A program made the position numbers and the translations under genes. From Sorangium cellulosum So ce56 (GTDB lineage Bacteria > Myxococcota_A > Polyangia > Polyangiales > Polyangiaceae): a stretch of 64,000 bases of DNA. Below are positions 27,386-36,116 of this stretch, piece after piece (the first letter of the stretch is position 1; every line of letters starts with the position of its first letter). The stretch covers positions 3,864,501-3,928,500 of the forward strand of contig NC_010162.1 of assembly GCF_000067165.1 (NCBI RefSeq). The letters run 5' to 3'. Under the pieces are notes generated by a model. That model was not told where the DNA came from. It ran no database searches and saw only the letters and a program-made list of their open reading frames with translations.

Positions 27386-28777
27386 ATGGCCCGACGCGCT
27401 GCACGAGCTGCCCTTGCTGCCGCCGCCGTTTCCCTCGCGGTCCGGCTCGCGCCGCTCCCCGCTGCCGCCGCCGACACCGGCGGGGCGCCCGGGCGGCGGG
27501 CGGCGGTGGTCCACGATCTCCCCGGCGTGCTCGCGCTCGCCGACCGCAATCACCCGAACGTCGCCGCCGCGCGCGCGAAGCTCGATCAGGTCCGCGCGCA
27601 GCTCGACGAGGCCCGGTACGCCCCGTTCTCGCAGTTCAAGCTGACGGGCGGCGTCGCGCTCGCGCCGACCGTCCGCGGGAACAACGTCTTCAGCCCGAAC
27701 ACCGACGTCTCGCTCACCTCGAGCCTCGGGGTCGGCTGGCGCGTGAACATCGACGGCGTCATCCCGCTCTGGACGTTCGGGAAGATCACGAACCTCTGGG
27801 ACGCCGCCGAGGCGAACGTCCGGGTGAACCAGGCGAGCGTCGAGAAGGAGCGGGACGCGGTGCGGCTCGACGTCCGCAAGGCCTATTTCGGCCTCCAGCT
27901 CGCGCGCGACTCGCGGAGCCTGCTCGTCGACGTGAGGGCCGAGATGGACAAGGCCCTCCGGCGCCTCGAGGAGCAGGTCGAGCGCGAGGAGGGCGATCCC
28001 ATCGAGCTGCTCAAGCTGCAGACCTTCGGGGCCGAGCTCGAGGCGCGCGGGGCCGAGGTCGACAAATACATCTCGGTCGCGCTGGCGGGGCTGCGCTTCT
28101 ACACGGGCGTCGCGGATCTCGACATCCCCGACGTCCCGATCCGGCCGCCGAACCACCGGATCGGCCACGTCACCCGTTACCTGACCGCCGCGCGCCTGTA
28201 CCGACCGGAGCTCGCGCAGGCGCGCGCCGGCTTCGACGCGAGGTCCGCGCAGGTGCGGCTCGCGCGCGCGCAGCTGTTCCCCGACATCGGCATCGCCGTG
28301 CAGGTCGGGGTGAGCGCCGCCCCGGAGGTCGCGGATCAGCTGAACCCGTTCACCAGCGACCCCGGCAACTTCTTCCATTACAGCGCGGCGCTCGCGGTGC
28401 AGTGGAAGCTCGACCTCTTGCCGCAATCGGCGCGCATCCGCGCCGCCGAGGCGCAGCTCGAGGAGATGGCCGCGACGCAGCGCTTCGCCATGGGCGGGGT
28501 CGCGACCGAGGTCGAGACCGCCTATGCCGAGGTCGTGGAGGCCCAGAAGCGGCTCGACGCCTACACCAAGGCGGCCAAGTACGGGAAGCGCTGGCTCGTG
28601 ATGGTGCAGCAAGGAATCGACGTCGGGACGATGGCGGACAAGGATCTCATCGATCCAGCCAAGGCATATGCCACGAACCGATTCAACCAGCTGAACGCGA
28701 CGATGGATCTCGACATGGCGATGTCGCGGCTCGCGAAGGCGACCGGCTGGGACGCCATCGCGCCGGACGGCACCTGA
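27386..28777 (+). CDS. TolC-like outer membrane efflux protein
   Basis: 463 residues. A signal peptide (about 1-30, ending PAAAADT) is followed by two outer-membrane efflux repeats made of long helices and short strands (VLALADRNHPNVAAARAKLD, and later RPELAQARAGFDARSAQVRL). The layout and length fit TolC/OEP family channels, trimeric outer-membrane exit ducts for drug, metal or protein exporters. No inner-membrane pump or adaptor gene is adjacent, so the partner is encoded elsewhere. ATG 27386 follows CGAAA; there is no good Shine-Dalgarno site. Confidence 0.85.
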   Translation: MARRAARAALAAAAVSLAVRLAPLPAAAADTGGAPGRRAAVVHDLPGVLALADRNHPNVAAARAKLDQVRAQLDEARYAPFSQFKLTGGVALAPTVRGNNVFSPNTDVSLTSSLGVGWRVNIDGVIPLWTFGKITNLWDAAEANVRVNQASVEKERDAVRLDVRKAYFGLQLARDSRSLLVDVRAEMDKALRRLEEQVEREEGDPIELLKLQTFGAELEARGAEVDKYISVALAGLRFYTGVADLDIPDVPIRPPNHRIGHVTRYLTAARLYRPELAQARAGFDARSAQVRLARAQLFPDIGIAVQVGVSAAPEVADQLNPFTSDPGNFFHYSAALAVQWKLDLLPQSARIRAAEAQLEEMAATQRFAMGGVATEVETAYAEVVEAQKRLDAYTKAAKYGKRWLVMVQQGIDVGTMADKDLIDPAKAYATNRFNQLNATMDLDMAMSRLAKATGWDAIAPDGT

Positions 28778-28812
28778 GCGAGGGGGCGGGCGCGCTGAGG
28801 CGCGCGCTGCGT

Positions 28813-28874
28813 CGCTCGGGCGCCGCTCGGGCGCCGCTCGGGCGCCGCTCGGGCGCCGCTCGGGCGCCGCTCGG
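28813..28874. repeat. 11-bp tandem repeat upstream of ccmC
   Basis: Five exact copies of CGCTCGGGCGC run head to tail from 28813 to 28867, with a degenerate sixth. The unit is not a multiple of three and lies in the gap between the TolC-like gene and ccmC. It probably reflects replication slippage. Confidence 0.8.
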
Positions 28875-28930
28875 CTCGGCGTCACCCCGGCTTGAACGCG
28901 ACCGTCCTTGGCAGTACGGTGCGCGACAGC

Positions 28931-29722
28931 ATGGGAGCCAACGTCAACGTCGAGCGGGCGCCGCACAAGGTGGCTTTGGCAGCGAACGGTGATGCGGCGC
29001 GGCGCGCGACGAGCGGGGCATCCGCGGGCGCCAGCATCGCGTTTTACGTCCTGCTCGCGGCGTCGGCCCTCGCCGTCATCGGCACTCTCCACTTCGTGGC
29101 GTACGTCGTGCCGACCGAGGCCTCGATGGGGATCGTGCAGAAGATCTTCTACTTCCACGCCCCCGCCGGGTACGCGATGTACATCGGCGCGACCGTCTGC
29201 TTCATCGGCTCCGCCGGCTACCTCGCGCGCGGCACCCAGCGCTGGGACTCGCTGGCGAAGGCCGGCGCCGAGGTCGCCGTCGCGATGGGGCTGATCGTCC
29301 TCGTCACCGGTCCGCTGTGGGCCGCCAAGGCGTGGGGCGTGTACTGGACGTGGGATCCGCGCCTCACGACCTCGCTGCTCAGCGTGCTTATCTACATCGC
29401 TTACGTCGTGCTCCGCGCCTTCACCGGCGACAGCGACGCCGAGCGCAAGTTCGCGGCGGCCCTCGGCGTCCTCGGCGCGGCCAACCTGCCGATCATCCAT
29501 TATTCGGTGAAGATGTGGGGCGGTAACCACCCCACGGTCATCACGGGCAAAGGCGGCGGCCTCGGGCACCCTGACATGAAGATGGCGCTCGGCTTCGGCT
29601 TCCTCTCGTTCACCCTGCTCACCCTCGCGCTCGTGTGGGCGCGTTACCGCGTCGATCTCGCGTCCGCACGGCTCGCGGAGCTCGAGCAAGAGGCCCTCGA
29701 AGCCGGCATCGGAGAGGACTGA
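28931..29722 (+). CDS. ccmC: Cytochrome c assembly heme exporter protein CcmC
   Basis: 263 residues with six membrane helices. The WWD-type heme-binding motif is present as WGVYWTWDPRLTTSLL, flanked by conserved His (FYFHAPAGYAMY and PIIHYSVKMW). CcmC carries heme in the inner membrane and loads it on CcmE for cytochrome c maturation. The start is uncertain. TTG 28892 and GTG 28919 are in frame upstream; ATG 28931 was chosen as the first ATG, though none has a clear Shine-Dalgarno site. It is followed by a ccmD-like gene, which supports the assignment. Other ccm genes are not in the window. Confidence 0.88.
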   Translation: MGANVNVERAPHKVALAANGDAARRATSGASAGASIAFYVLLAASALAVIGTLHFVAYVVPTEASMGIVQKIFYFHAPAGYAMYIGATVCFIGSAGYLARGTQRWDSLAKAGAEVAVAMGLIVLVTGPLWAAKAWGVYWTWDPRLTTSLLSVLIYIAYVVLRAFTGDSDAERKFAAALGVLGAANLPIIHYSVKMWGGNHPTVITGKGGGLGHPDMKMALGFGFLSFTLLTLALVWARYRVDLASARLAELEQEALEAGIGED

Positions 29723-29834
29723 CAACGTGAAATCCAATCATTCCTTGTTCTCCCATGCGGCGTTGCAGCAGCCGACGAGCACCACGACGGACGACCGAGC
29801 GCAGGCGTTCCGCCCCGTCCAGGGGGGGAACGAC

Positions 29835-30005
29835 ATGCAGAGCGGAGAGAAGCTGCTGGTCGAGGCGTACGCCGCGATCTGGCTCATCCTCTTCGCGCTG
29901 GTCTTCGTCTCCTGGCGCCGGCAGAAGCAGATCGACCGGCGCATCGACGCGCTCGAGGCCGCCGTGCAGAAGGCGCGGGCTGGAGCGGGCCAGGGGGCGA
30001 GCTGA
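29835..30005 (+). CDS. ccmD: CcmD-like small membrane protein
   Basis: 56 residues from ATG 29835, which lies seven bases behind AGGGGGG. An in-frame GTG at 29727 would add 36 unconserved-looking residues and give 92. One membrane helix (AYAAIWLILFALVFVSW) is followed by a basic RRQKQIDRR stretch and a short amphipathic helix, the normal CcmD plan. CcmD stabilises the CcmC/CcmE heme-loading complex. Its place directly behind ccmC supports the call. The stop overlaps the next start by one base (TGATG). Confidence 0.75.
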   Translation: MQSGEKLLVEAYAAIWLILFALVFVSWRRQKQIDRRIDALEAAVQKARAGAGQGAS

Positions 30006-30148
30006 TGCCGAACCTGGGGGAGATGACCCCGCAGCACGCGCTCTACATCCCCGTGGTGCTGATGCTTGGGCTGATCGTCGGCTACATTCTGGGCAGCCGC
30101 GCCGTGCGCGCCGAGCTCGAGCGACGCAGGCGCAGAATGAAGGAGTGA
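30005..30148 (+). CDS. 47-residue single-pass membrane peptide downstream of ccmD
   Basis: ATG 30005 overlaps the ccmD stop by one base, indicating translational coupling. The 47-residue product has one hydrophobic helix (LYIPVVLMLGLIVGYILGS) followed by a strongly basic tail (AELERRRRRMKE), so it should insert with the tail in the cytoplasm. I do not recognise a family. The context suggests a part in cytochrome c maturation. It is too short for standard gene calling. Confidence 0.65.
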   Translation: MPNLGEMTPQHALYIPVVLMLGLIVGYILGSRAVRAELERRRRRMKE

Positions 30149-30227
30149 CGGGGGCGCAGGCCCTCGTCCCGCGTAGCTGGCGGGCCCGGTGAGCGCCGTC
30201 CCCGCCCCACTAGCCGGAGGTCACAAG

Positions 30228-31367
30228 GTGGTCGATTTCTCTGTGAGCGAAGAGCACAAGGCTCTCATCGATACGGCGCGTCGCTTCACGAAGGAGCGCA
30301 TCCTCCCGATCGCGGCCGAGTGCGATCAGAAATCGTACTTCCCGATGGATGTCTTCGTGGAGGGCTGGAACATCGGCCTCGTCAACCCGACCTGCCCGGC
30401 CGAGTACGGCGGCCCCGGGATGGGCGAGCTCGAGAACGCCCTCCTCGCCGAGGAGCTCTCGTACGGGTGCACCGGGATCCAGACGAGCTTCCTCGCGAAC
30501 GGCCTCGCGCTCACCCCCATCAAGCTCGCCGGCAACGAGGATCAGAAGAAGAAGTACCTCGGCATGCTCACCGCCGAGCCGATCATGGCGAGCTACTGCA
30601 CGAGCGAGCCGGACGCGGGCAGCGACGTCGCGGGCCTCAAGACGCGCTTCACGAAGCACGGGGACGACTACGTGCTGAACGGGCAGAAGTGCTGGATCAC
30701 GAACGCGAGCTACGCGCGCTACTACGTGATCTTTGCGACGTCGAACCCGGAGCTGCGGCACAAGGGGATCGCGGCGTTCATCGTCGACCGCGACACGCCC
30801 GGCCTCCGCGTCGGCAAGAAGGAGGACAAGCTCGGCCAGCGGGCGAGCGACACCGCCCAGGTGTTCCTCGACGACGTGAAGGTGCCGAAGGCGAACCTGC
30901 TCGCGCCCGAGGGGCAGGGCTTCAAGCTCGCCATGGAGACCTTCAACCAGACCCGCCCCGACATCGGCGCGGCCGCGACGGGCCTGATGCGGCGCTGCGT
31001 CGACGAGTGCGTGGCCTACGCCAAGGAGCGCAAGACCTTCGGCCAGCCGATCGGCAACCACCAGCTCATCCAGTGGATGCTCGCGGAGATGGCGATCCGC
31101 GTCGAGGGGACGCGCCTGCTCTACCAGAAGGCCGCGTGGAACCTCGATCACGGGGTGCGCGACCCGATCGTCTCGAGCTTCGCGAAGGCCTACGGCGCTG
31201 ACAGCGCCATGCAGACCGCCGTGGACGCCGTGCAGGTGTTCGGCGGCAACGGCTACGTGAAGGAGTACCCCGTCGAGAAGATGATGCGCGACGCGAAGGT
31301 CCTCCAGATCTACGAAGGCACGAGCCAGATCCAGCGCCTCGTCATCGCGCGCCAGCTCCTGGCGTAG
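30228..31367 (+). CDS. Acyl-CoA dehydrogenase
   Basis: 379 residues. The GTG at 30228 lies seven bases behind GGAGG and gives the usual start VDFSVSEEHKALIDTARRF; the upstream GTG at 30189 is less likely. Features are typical of short/medium-chain acyl-CoA dehydrogenases: the FAD-binding segment YCTSEPDAGSDVAG, KCWITNAS, and the catalytic base Glu363 in QIYEGTSQIQR. The reaction is alpha,beta-dehydrogenation of fatty acyl-CoA in the cytoplasm, passing electrons to ETF. It stands alone behind the ccm genes and converges on an FHA gene 22 bases away. Confidence 0.94.
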   Translation: MVDFSVSEEHKALIDTARRFTKERILPIAAECDQKSYFPMDVFVEGWNIGLVNPTCPAEYGGPGMGELENALLAEELSYGCTGIQTSFLANGLALTPIKLAGNEDQKKKYLGMLTAEPIMASYCTSEPDAGSDVAGLKTRFTKHGDDYVLNGQKCWITNASYARYYVIFATSNPELRHKGIAAFIVDRDTPGLRVGKKEDKLGQRASDTAQVFLDDVKVPKANLLAPEGQGFKLAMETFNQTRPDIGAAATGLMRRCVDECVAYAKERKTFGQPIGNHQLIQWMLAEMAIRVEGTRLLYQKAAWNLDHGVRDPIVSSFAKAYGADSAMQTAVDAVQVFGGNGYVKEYPVEKMMRDAKVLQIYEGTSQIQRLVIARQLLA

Positions 31368-31389
31368 CGCGCAGCGAGGGCGACCCGCG

Positions 31390-32355
31390 TCAGGTCTGCG
31401 GGTGCCAGATCAGCGTGAGCTCGGGGCCGAGCGTGAGCGCGAGGCCCTCGGCGGGCACCATCACGCGGCGGACCTTCTGGCCTGCGAACCTCGTCCCGTT
31501 CGTCGAGCAGAGATCGAGGGCCATGATCTCCGCGCCGTCCCGCAGGAGCAGCAGGTGGGTCCGCGAGATGTGCGTGCTCAGGACGGCGCGCAGGCCGCGG
31601 TCCAGGCAGTTGTCGGCGCGCCCGAGCAGCACGCCGTCGTCGAGCGCTTGCTGGGGCAGCTCGACCGCGGCGCTGCGCTCGCTCGATTGCAGCGTGAGCC
31701 GCACGTACCCGCTCTTCGCGCGCGGCGCCACCATCTCCTCGATGTGCGAGACGGGGCGCACCGACGTGATGTGCGAGATCTCTCCGCGCGCGAAGCGGTG
31801 GCTGGTCGTGATGCCCTCGGTCGCCGCGGGCGGCGCGGCGCCCTCGCTGACGGCCTTGCCCGCGACGCTCTCGAGGCCGCGCGGCGGCTCGCTCATCCCG
31901 CACGAGCTCACCTCGAGCACCCTCGACGAGGCGCGCGGCCCGACCGGGAGCCCGCCGACCACGTGCTTGCCGATGCGCACGAGCAGCGGGCCGCTGACGA
32001 CGATCGACCGCCGCGGCACGTCGTCGTCCACGAAGAAGGGGATCGAGGTCTGCAGATCCATGAGCCGCAGCCCGAAGCCGCCGTCGGGGAGGTTGCAGCA
32101 GGTGGCGACCAGGTGGCGCACGCAGACATCGTCGCCCGACGCGAACTTCATGTCGCAGCGCGGGTGCGAGCCGAAGACGGCATATGCGCCGCTGTTCGCG
32201 GGCAGGTCCAGCCACGCGACGTCGCCGCCTGACACCCGGAACAGCCGGTACCCCTCGGTCATCGGCGACTCGGGAGGGTTCAGCGCCATCACCGCCTCGG
32301 CGGTGGACAGCGCGCGCCGCATCGTGGCGACGTCGATCCGCGGTTCTATCATCAT
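31390..32355 (-). CDS. FHA domain protein
   Basis: 321 residues from the ATG at 32355 (GGAG about six bases upstream; a GTG at 32367 is also in frame). The C-terminal 100 residues form a well-conserved forkhead-associated domain with GRADNCLD, SRTHLLLLRD and CSTNGTRFAG, which binds phosphothreonine peptides. The N-terminal 150 residues may be a second, divergent FHA-like sandwich (FGSHPRCDMKF, RHLVATCC). In myxobacteria such proteins read the output of Ser/Thr kinases. A PP2C phosphatase gene is divergent across the next gap. No membrane segment is seen. Confidence 0.85.
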   Translation of the reverse strand: MMIEPRIDVATMRRALSTAEAVMALNPPESPMTEGYRLFRVSGGDVAWLDLPANSGAYAVFGSHPRCDMKFASGDDVCVRHLVATCCNLPDGGFGLRLMDLQTSIPFFVDDDVPRRSIVVSGPLLVRIGKHVVGGLPVGPRASSRVLEVSSCGMSEPPRGLESVAGKAVSEGAAPPAATEGITTSHRFARGEISHITSVRPVSHIEEMVAPRAKSGYVRLTLQSSERSAAVELPQQALDDGVLLGRADNCLDRGLRAVLSTHISRTHLLLLRDGAEIMALDLCSTNGTRFAGQKVRRVMVPAEGLALTLGPELTLIWHPQT

Positions 32356-32614
32356 CGCGCGCTCCACGAGCGGCGCGAGATCGCGCGCCCCGCGGTCCGC
32401 GTGGGACCGCCGAGCTCGAGCGTGAACGGCCGAGTCGCTGCGCAGGCCTCCGGCAGAGCCGCGGCAGGTGCGAGCGTGGTGGATGTCAGACAGCGGCGAG
32501 GCCTCATGCGGTCGAGCCGAATCCTACCGGAATTTTTCGTCTGGGGCTCTTTCGCTGCGCGCCCCGAATCTGCTGTGGCCGGCGGGGCTCGGATCGAGAC
32601 GACGGCTGTCCGGT

Positions 32615-32764
32615 TCAGCTCACGCCGACGCTGACCTCCGCAACGAGCTCGCCGCCCCAGCGCCAGAAGGCGACCGAGCGGCTGAACAGGACGATGACCT
32701 CCAGCCCGAGCCCTCCGCCGAATTCGAGCCGAAAGCGCCCGACGTCCACCTCGATGAGTTGCAT
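32615..32764 (-). CDS. Possible 49-residue protein, unknown
   Basis: ATG at 32764, close behind GGGGAGC, opens a 49-codon frame. It has mixed hydrophobic and charged residues (MQLIEVDVGRFRLEFGG) that look more protein-like than the surrounding shadow frames. The Shine-Dalgarno-like tract is only one or two bases from the ATG, which counts against translation. I recognise no family. It could be a remnant. Confidence 0.25.
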   Translation of the reverse strand: MQLIEVDVGRFRLEFGGGLGLEVIVLFSRSVAFWRWGGELVAEVSVGVS

Positions 32765-32880
32765 GCTCCCCGAAGACGCGAGAGTCGGGCCAACCGTGGA
32801 TCCGTGCGCGTTGCACGCTGGTGTGTCCGCCGGAGGCACGGCCTCGCCTCGGCCGGTGCGCAGGGCGCGCCGGCCCGCGT

Positions 32881-32907
32881 CAGCGGGGCCAGGGCGAGGC
32901 CCCGCTG
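32881..32907. repeat. 10-bp stem inverted repeat
   Basis: CAGCGGGGCC pairs perfectly with GGCCCCGCTG around a 7-base loop (AGGGCGA). It lies just before the larger hairpin at 32936. Confidence 0.6.
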
Positions 32908-32935
32908 CGCGCCGCCACGCCAGGGGGGCAGGGGG

Positions 32936-32992
32936 CGGCAACGTGGCGCGCGCTCGCGGCGGGGACAGGGGCGAGCGCGCGCCACGTTGCCG
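32936..32992. repeat. 22-bp perfect inverted repeat (long hairpin)
   Basis: The arms at 32936-32957 and 32971-32992 (CGGCAACGTGGCGCGCGCTC continuing GC, and its exact complement) pair over 22 bases without mismatch around a 13-base G-rich loop. There is no T-run, and it lies about 100 bases upstream of the PP2C start, so it is not an ordinary terminator of a known gene. It could be an operator, an RNA structure or a mobile-element end. Confidence 0.85.
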
Positions 32993-33091
32993 ACCGCCGG
33001 CGGGCGCAGGCGAGCGGGCGTGGAGCCGCCGCGCGGTCGCCGACGGACGCGCGATTTTGACGCCGCCCGCACGGTGTCTATCCTGGTCGCG

Positions 33092-34300
33092 GTGTCCCGG
33101 ATCCTCCCACGCTTCGACTATCGCATCGAGTTCGCCGCATCGACCGATGTAGGCCTCGTCCGCCCGAGCAATGAGGACCGGATCCTCTGTTGCCCCGAGC
33201 TCGCCCTCTTCGGCATCGCCGACGGGATGGGCGGCCACGCCGCGGGCGAGGTCGCGGCTCAGATCGCCGTCGACACGGTGCGCGGCGAGGTGCTCCGCCC
33301 GCCCGCCGCCGCCATCCTCGACGCGTACGTGGCCGACCCGAACATCGAGGCGCGGCGCGAGGTGTTCGCGCTGCTCCGGCGCGTGGGCGAGGCCGCGCAC
33401 GCGGCCATCCTGGAGGCGCGCCGCACGGAGCCGAGCTACCAGGGGATGGGCACGACGCTCGATTTCGTCGTGCTCGCGCACAGCCGGGCGTTCTTCGCCC
33501 ACGCGGGCGACAGCCGCGCGTACCTGGTTCGCCCGACGACCACCGTCCAGCTCACCCAGGACCATGCGCTCTACGATACGCTCCGCGCGGCCGGCAACCC
33601 GACCCCGGCCAGGAAGCCGCAACGGAACCCGCTCGTGAACGCGATCGGGCTCGCGGGCACCGTCGCGGTCGACACCGTGTTCGTCGATCTCTCGCGCGGC
33701 GACCGCATCGTCCTCTGCACCGACGGGGTGCACAACGCGATCGAGAGCGAGGCGTCGCTCTCCCGCTTCTGCTCGAAGGGCGAGCCCGAGCAGGTCGCCG
33801 CCGGCCTCCTCGGCCACGCGCGCGAGCGGGGGGGCCACGACAACGCGAGCGTGATCGTCATCGACATCAAGGAGCGCTTCGTCAAGCGCGCGGACGACGC
33901 CGGCCCGTCCTCGCGCGATCTGTCGGTGCTCTCCGCGTGCCCGCTCCTCGCCGGCATGAGCCCCGCGGCGGTGCTCGGGGCGCTCGCGGCCGGCGTGGAG
34001 GTGGAGCTCGGCGCGGGGGATCGGATTCCGCGCGACGTCGCCAGCGATCTCGTCGCTTACCTGGTGCTCGACGGGGCCGTGAATCTGCCGGACGGGCGGC
34101 GCGTCGGGTCCTCCGGCCTGCTCTTTCCGGAGTCGCTCGTGGGGGCTCGGCGCAAGGGCGATCTGCCCGTCGCCGCGGCGCGGACGCGGCTCATCCGGAT
34201 CCGCAAGGACGATTTCGCCGAGGTCTGCGAGCACGACGCGGAGCTCGCGGCCGCCCTGTACCAGCGGCTCGCGCGGTACCTCGCGCTCGGGACCGGATGA
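33092..34300 (+). CDS. PP2C-type Ser/Thr phosphatase with extra C-terminal domain
   Basis: 402 residues from GTG 33092. A GTG at 33074 is also in frame, but TATCCT just before 33092 looks like a -10 element, favouring the later start. PP2C motifs are complete: SNEDRILCC, FGIADGMGGHAAGEVA (metal-binding Asp-Gly), GTTLDF, FFAHAGDSRAYLV, LCTDGVHNAIE and GHDNASVIVIDI. The enzyme should dephosphorylate Ser/Thr-phosphorylated proteins in the cytoplasm. About 110 C-terminal residues (SVLSACPLLAGMSPAAVL onward) resemble a degenerate cyclic-nucleotide-binding fold and may regulate it. The stop overlaps the next start (ATGA). Confidence 0.9.
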   Translation: MSRILPRFDYRIEFAASTDVGLVRPSNEDRILCCPELALFGIADGMGGHAAGEVAAQIAVDTVRGEVLRPPAAAILDAYVADPNIEARREVFALLRRVGEAAHAAILEARRTEPSYQGMGTTLDFVVLAHSRAFFAHAGDSRAYLVRPTTTVQLTQDHALYDTLRAAGNPTPARKPQRNPLVNAIGLAGTVAVDTVFVDLSRGDRIVLCTDGVHNAIESEASLSRFCSKGEPEQVAAGLLGHARERGGHDNASVIVIDIKERFVKRADDAGPSSRDLSVLSACPLLAGMSPAAVLGALAAGVEVELGAGDRIPRDVASDLVAYLVLDGAVNLPDGRRVGSSGLLFPESLVGARRKGDLPVAAARTRLIRIRKDDFAEVCEHDAELAAALYQRLARYLALGTG

Positions 34301-35022
34301 GCGCGGCCGCGACGCAGCTGTCCCTGCTCCACCTGGACGATCGCGTCGCGGCCTTCGCGAAGCCGTCCGGGCTGCTCGTGCACCGCGGCTGGGGCGACGC
34401 GCCGGTCGTGTTCGTCGACCTCGCCGAGCGCGCGCTGGGCCGGAAGGTCTACCCGGTCCACCGCCTCGACCGGGCGACGAGCGGCGTGCTGCTCGTCGCG
34501 CTCGACCCCGCCGCCGCGGCGCTGCTCTGCGCGCAGTTCGAGCAGGGCCTCGCGCGGAAGCGCTACCTGGCGCTCGTGCGCGGCGTGCCCCCCGAGCACG
34601 GGTGCGTCGATCACCCGATCCCGCGGCGCGAGGGGGGCCCGCGCGTGCCGGCCGTCACCGACTTCGAGCGCCTCCACGCGCTCGAGCGCTACGCCGTCGT
34701 CGAGGCGCGCCCGCGCACGGGCCGCCTGCACCAGGTGCGGAGGCACCTCAAGCACATCAGCCACCCGATCATCGGCGACGTGAACTACGGCAAGGGCGAG
34801 CACAACCGCCTGTTCCGCGAGCGGTATGCGCTGCACCGCCTCGCGCTCCACGCGGCCGAGCTCGCCGTCGCCCACCCCGAGACGGGCGCGCCGCTGCGCG
34901 TCGCCGCGCCGCTGCCCGACGACCTGCGAGGCCCGTTCGATCAGCTGGGCGTGCCGGCGTGGATCGGCGCCGTCGGCGACGCGGCCGCTAACCCGCCGCT
35001 GGAGAGCGGCGCTGCGGGGTGA
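34297..35022 (+). CDS. truC: RluA-family tRNA pseudouridine synthase (TruC-like)
   Basis: 241 residues. ATG 34297 overlaps the PP2C stop by four bases. The catalytic motif HRLDRATSGVLLVA supplies the nucleophilic Asp, followed by RKRYLALVRG, ARPRTGRLHQVRRHLKH and HRLALHA. There is no S4 domain, and the length fits TruC, which modifies U65 of tRNA, better than the rRNA-specific RluC/D. The assignment within the family is by similarity. Its 3' end overlaps that of the convergent epimerase gene by 35 bases, an antisense arrangement that may limit read-through. Confidence 0.85.
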   Translation: MSAAATQLSLLHLDDRVAAFAKPSGLLVHRGWGDAPVVFVDLAERALGRKVYPVHRLDRATSGVLLVALDPAAAALLCAQFEQGLARKRYLALVRGVPPEHGCVDHPIPRREGGPRVPAVTDFERLHALERYAVVEARPRTGRLHQVRRHLKHISHPIIGDVNYGKGEHNRLFRERYALHRLALHAAELAVAHPETGAPLRVAAPLPDDLRGPFDQLGVPAWIGAVGDAAANPPLESGAAG

Positions 35023-36091
35023 CGCCGTGGCCGGCGCGGATCCCCTCGAGGGAGAGCGCCGGGCCTCGCTGGACGAAGCCGCCGTCGAACGGGTTCTCGG
35101 CGAGGAACAGGGGCGTGTCGAGATCGACGAACGAGAACCCGCCGAGGCCGGCGGCGAAGCACGCCGACGCCGTCATCGCGAGGACCGACTCGACCATCCC
35201 GCCGATCATGAGCCCGAGCCCCGCGGCGCGGGCGACCGCCGCGATGTCGAGCGCCTCGGCGATGCCGCCCTTCATCAGCTTGATGTTCACCACGGTCGCC
35301 GCGCGCTCCGCCGCGACGCGGAGGACGTCCTCCGCGGAGGCGGCGCTCTCGTCGGCGGCCACGTCGACGCCGGCGCGCCGCGTGACCTCCTTCATGCCGT
35401 CCCAGTCGTCCCGCGGCACCGGCTGCTCCAGCAGCGCGACGTCCGCGCCGAGCCGGCGCGCGTGCGCGACGAGCGCGAGCGCCTCGCCCGCCGTGAGCCC
35501 GCCGTTGCCGTCGAGGATCAGCGACGCCCCGGGCGCGGCCGCGTGAATCGCCTCGATGCGCGCCGGGTCCGACGCGGCGAGGCGGCCGCCGACCTTCACC
35601 TTGAGCGCGCGGAAGCCCATGGCCGCGGCGCGCCGCGCGGCCTCCTCCGCGCGCTCCGGCGAGCCGGTGGTGATGGTGATGTCGGTCGTGAGCGCCGTCC
35701 CGGAGCCGCCGAAGAAGGCCCAGAGCGGCATGCCCGCGCGCTTCGTGAGCGCGTCGAGGATCGCGGTCTCGATCGCGCAGCGCGCCGCGCCCGCGCCGCC
35801 CCCGGACGCCTCGCGGAGCGCGCGCGCGACGGCGCGCCACGCGCGTGCGTCCGAGCCCACCACCGCCTCGCGCAGGGAGACGGCGGCGGCGCGCGACCCG
35901 TCCTGCGTCTCGCCGTTGAACGCGGGCAGCGGCGCCGCCTCGCCGAAGCCGAGCGTCCCGTCGGCGAGCTCCACGGTGACGAGGAGGTTCGCCGCGCGCT
36001 CCTGCGCGCCGCCTGCGATGCCGAACGGCTCGTGCAGCGGGATGTCGAGCGCCTCGATCGAGACGCGCCGGATCAGGGTGGGGGTCGTCAA
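34988..36091 (-). CDS. Enolase-superfamily dipeptide epimerase-like enzyme
   Basis: 367 residues, TTG start at 36091 behind GAGGAGGAG. Enolase-superfamily (muconate-lactonizing subgroup) hallmarks are present: the KxK motif in RALKVKVGG, metal ligands Asp in LILDGNGG, Glu in LLEQPV and Asp in AADESA, and the second catalytic Lys in NIKLMKGG. The pattern fits dipeptide (L-Ala-D/L-Glu) epimerases, which recycle or degrade cell-wall peptides, but o-succinylbenzoate synthase-like members look similar. It is the last gene of a minus-strand run skp-fabZ-redoxin-epimerase, 25 bases behind the redoxin gene. Confidence 0.85.
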   Translation of the reverse strand: MTTPTLIRRVSIEALDIPLHEPFGIAGGAQERAANLLVTVELADGTLGFGEAAPLPAFNGETQDGSRAAAVSLREAVVGSDARAWRAVARALREASGGGAGAARCAIETAILDALTKRAGMPLWAFFGGSGTALTTDITITTGSPERAEEAARRAAAMGFRALKVKVGGRLAASDPARIEAIHAAAPGASLILDGNGGLTAGEALALVAHARRLGADVALLEQPVPRDDWDGMKEVTRRAGVDVAADESAASAEDVLRVAAERAATVVNIKLMKGGIAEALDIAAVARAAGLGLMIGGMVESVLAMTASACFAAGLGGFSFVDLDTPLFLAENPFDGGFVQRGPALSLEGIRAGHGVTPQRRSPAAG

Positions 36092-36116
36092 GACGCGCGT
36101 CTCCTCCTCGGCAGCC

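Larger units (their letters stand above)
32356..33091. other. 736-base gap between FHA and PP2C genes with hairpins
   Basis: This divergent intergenic region holds two strong inverted repeats (listed separately) and one possible small minus-strand gene. The rest shows no supported gene. The section about 32,470-32,640 is less GC-rich than its surroundings, as promoter DNA often is. Confidence 0.5.

Noticed and set aside
29727..29834. Longer 92-residue CcmD from GTG 29727
   Set aside because: The added 36 residues look unrelated to the family, and the ATG at 29835 has the better spacing to a purine tract and gives normal CcmD length.
34988..35022. Frameshift or misassembly at the truC/epimerase junction
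   Set aside because: Both genes have complete family motifs; a 35-base overlap of convergent 3' ends is acceptable.
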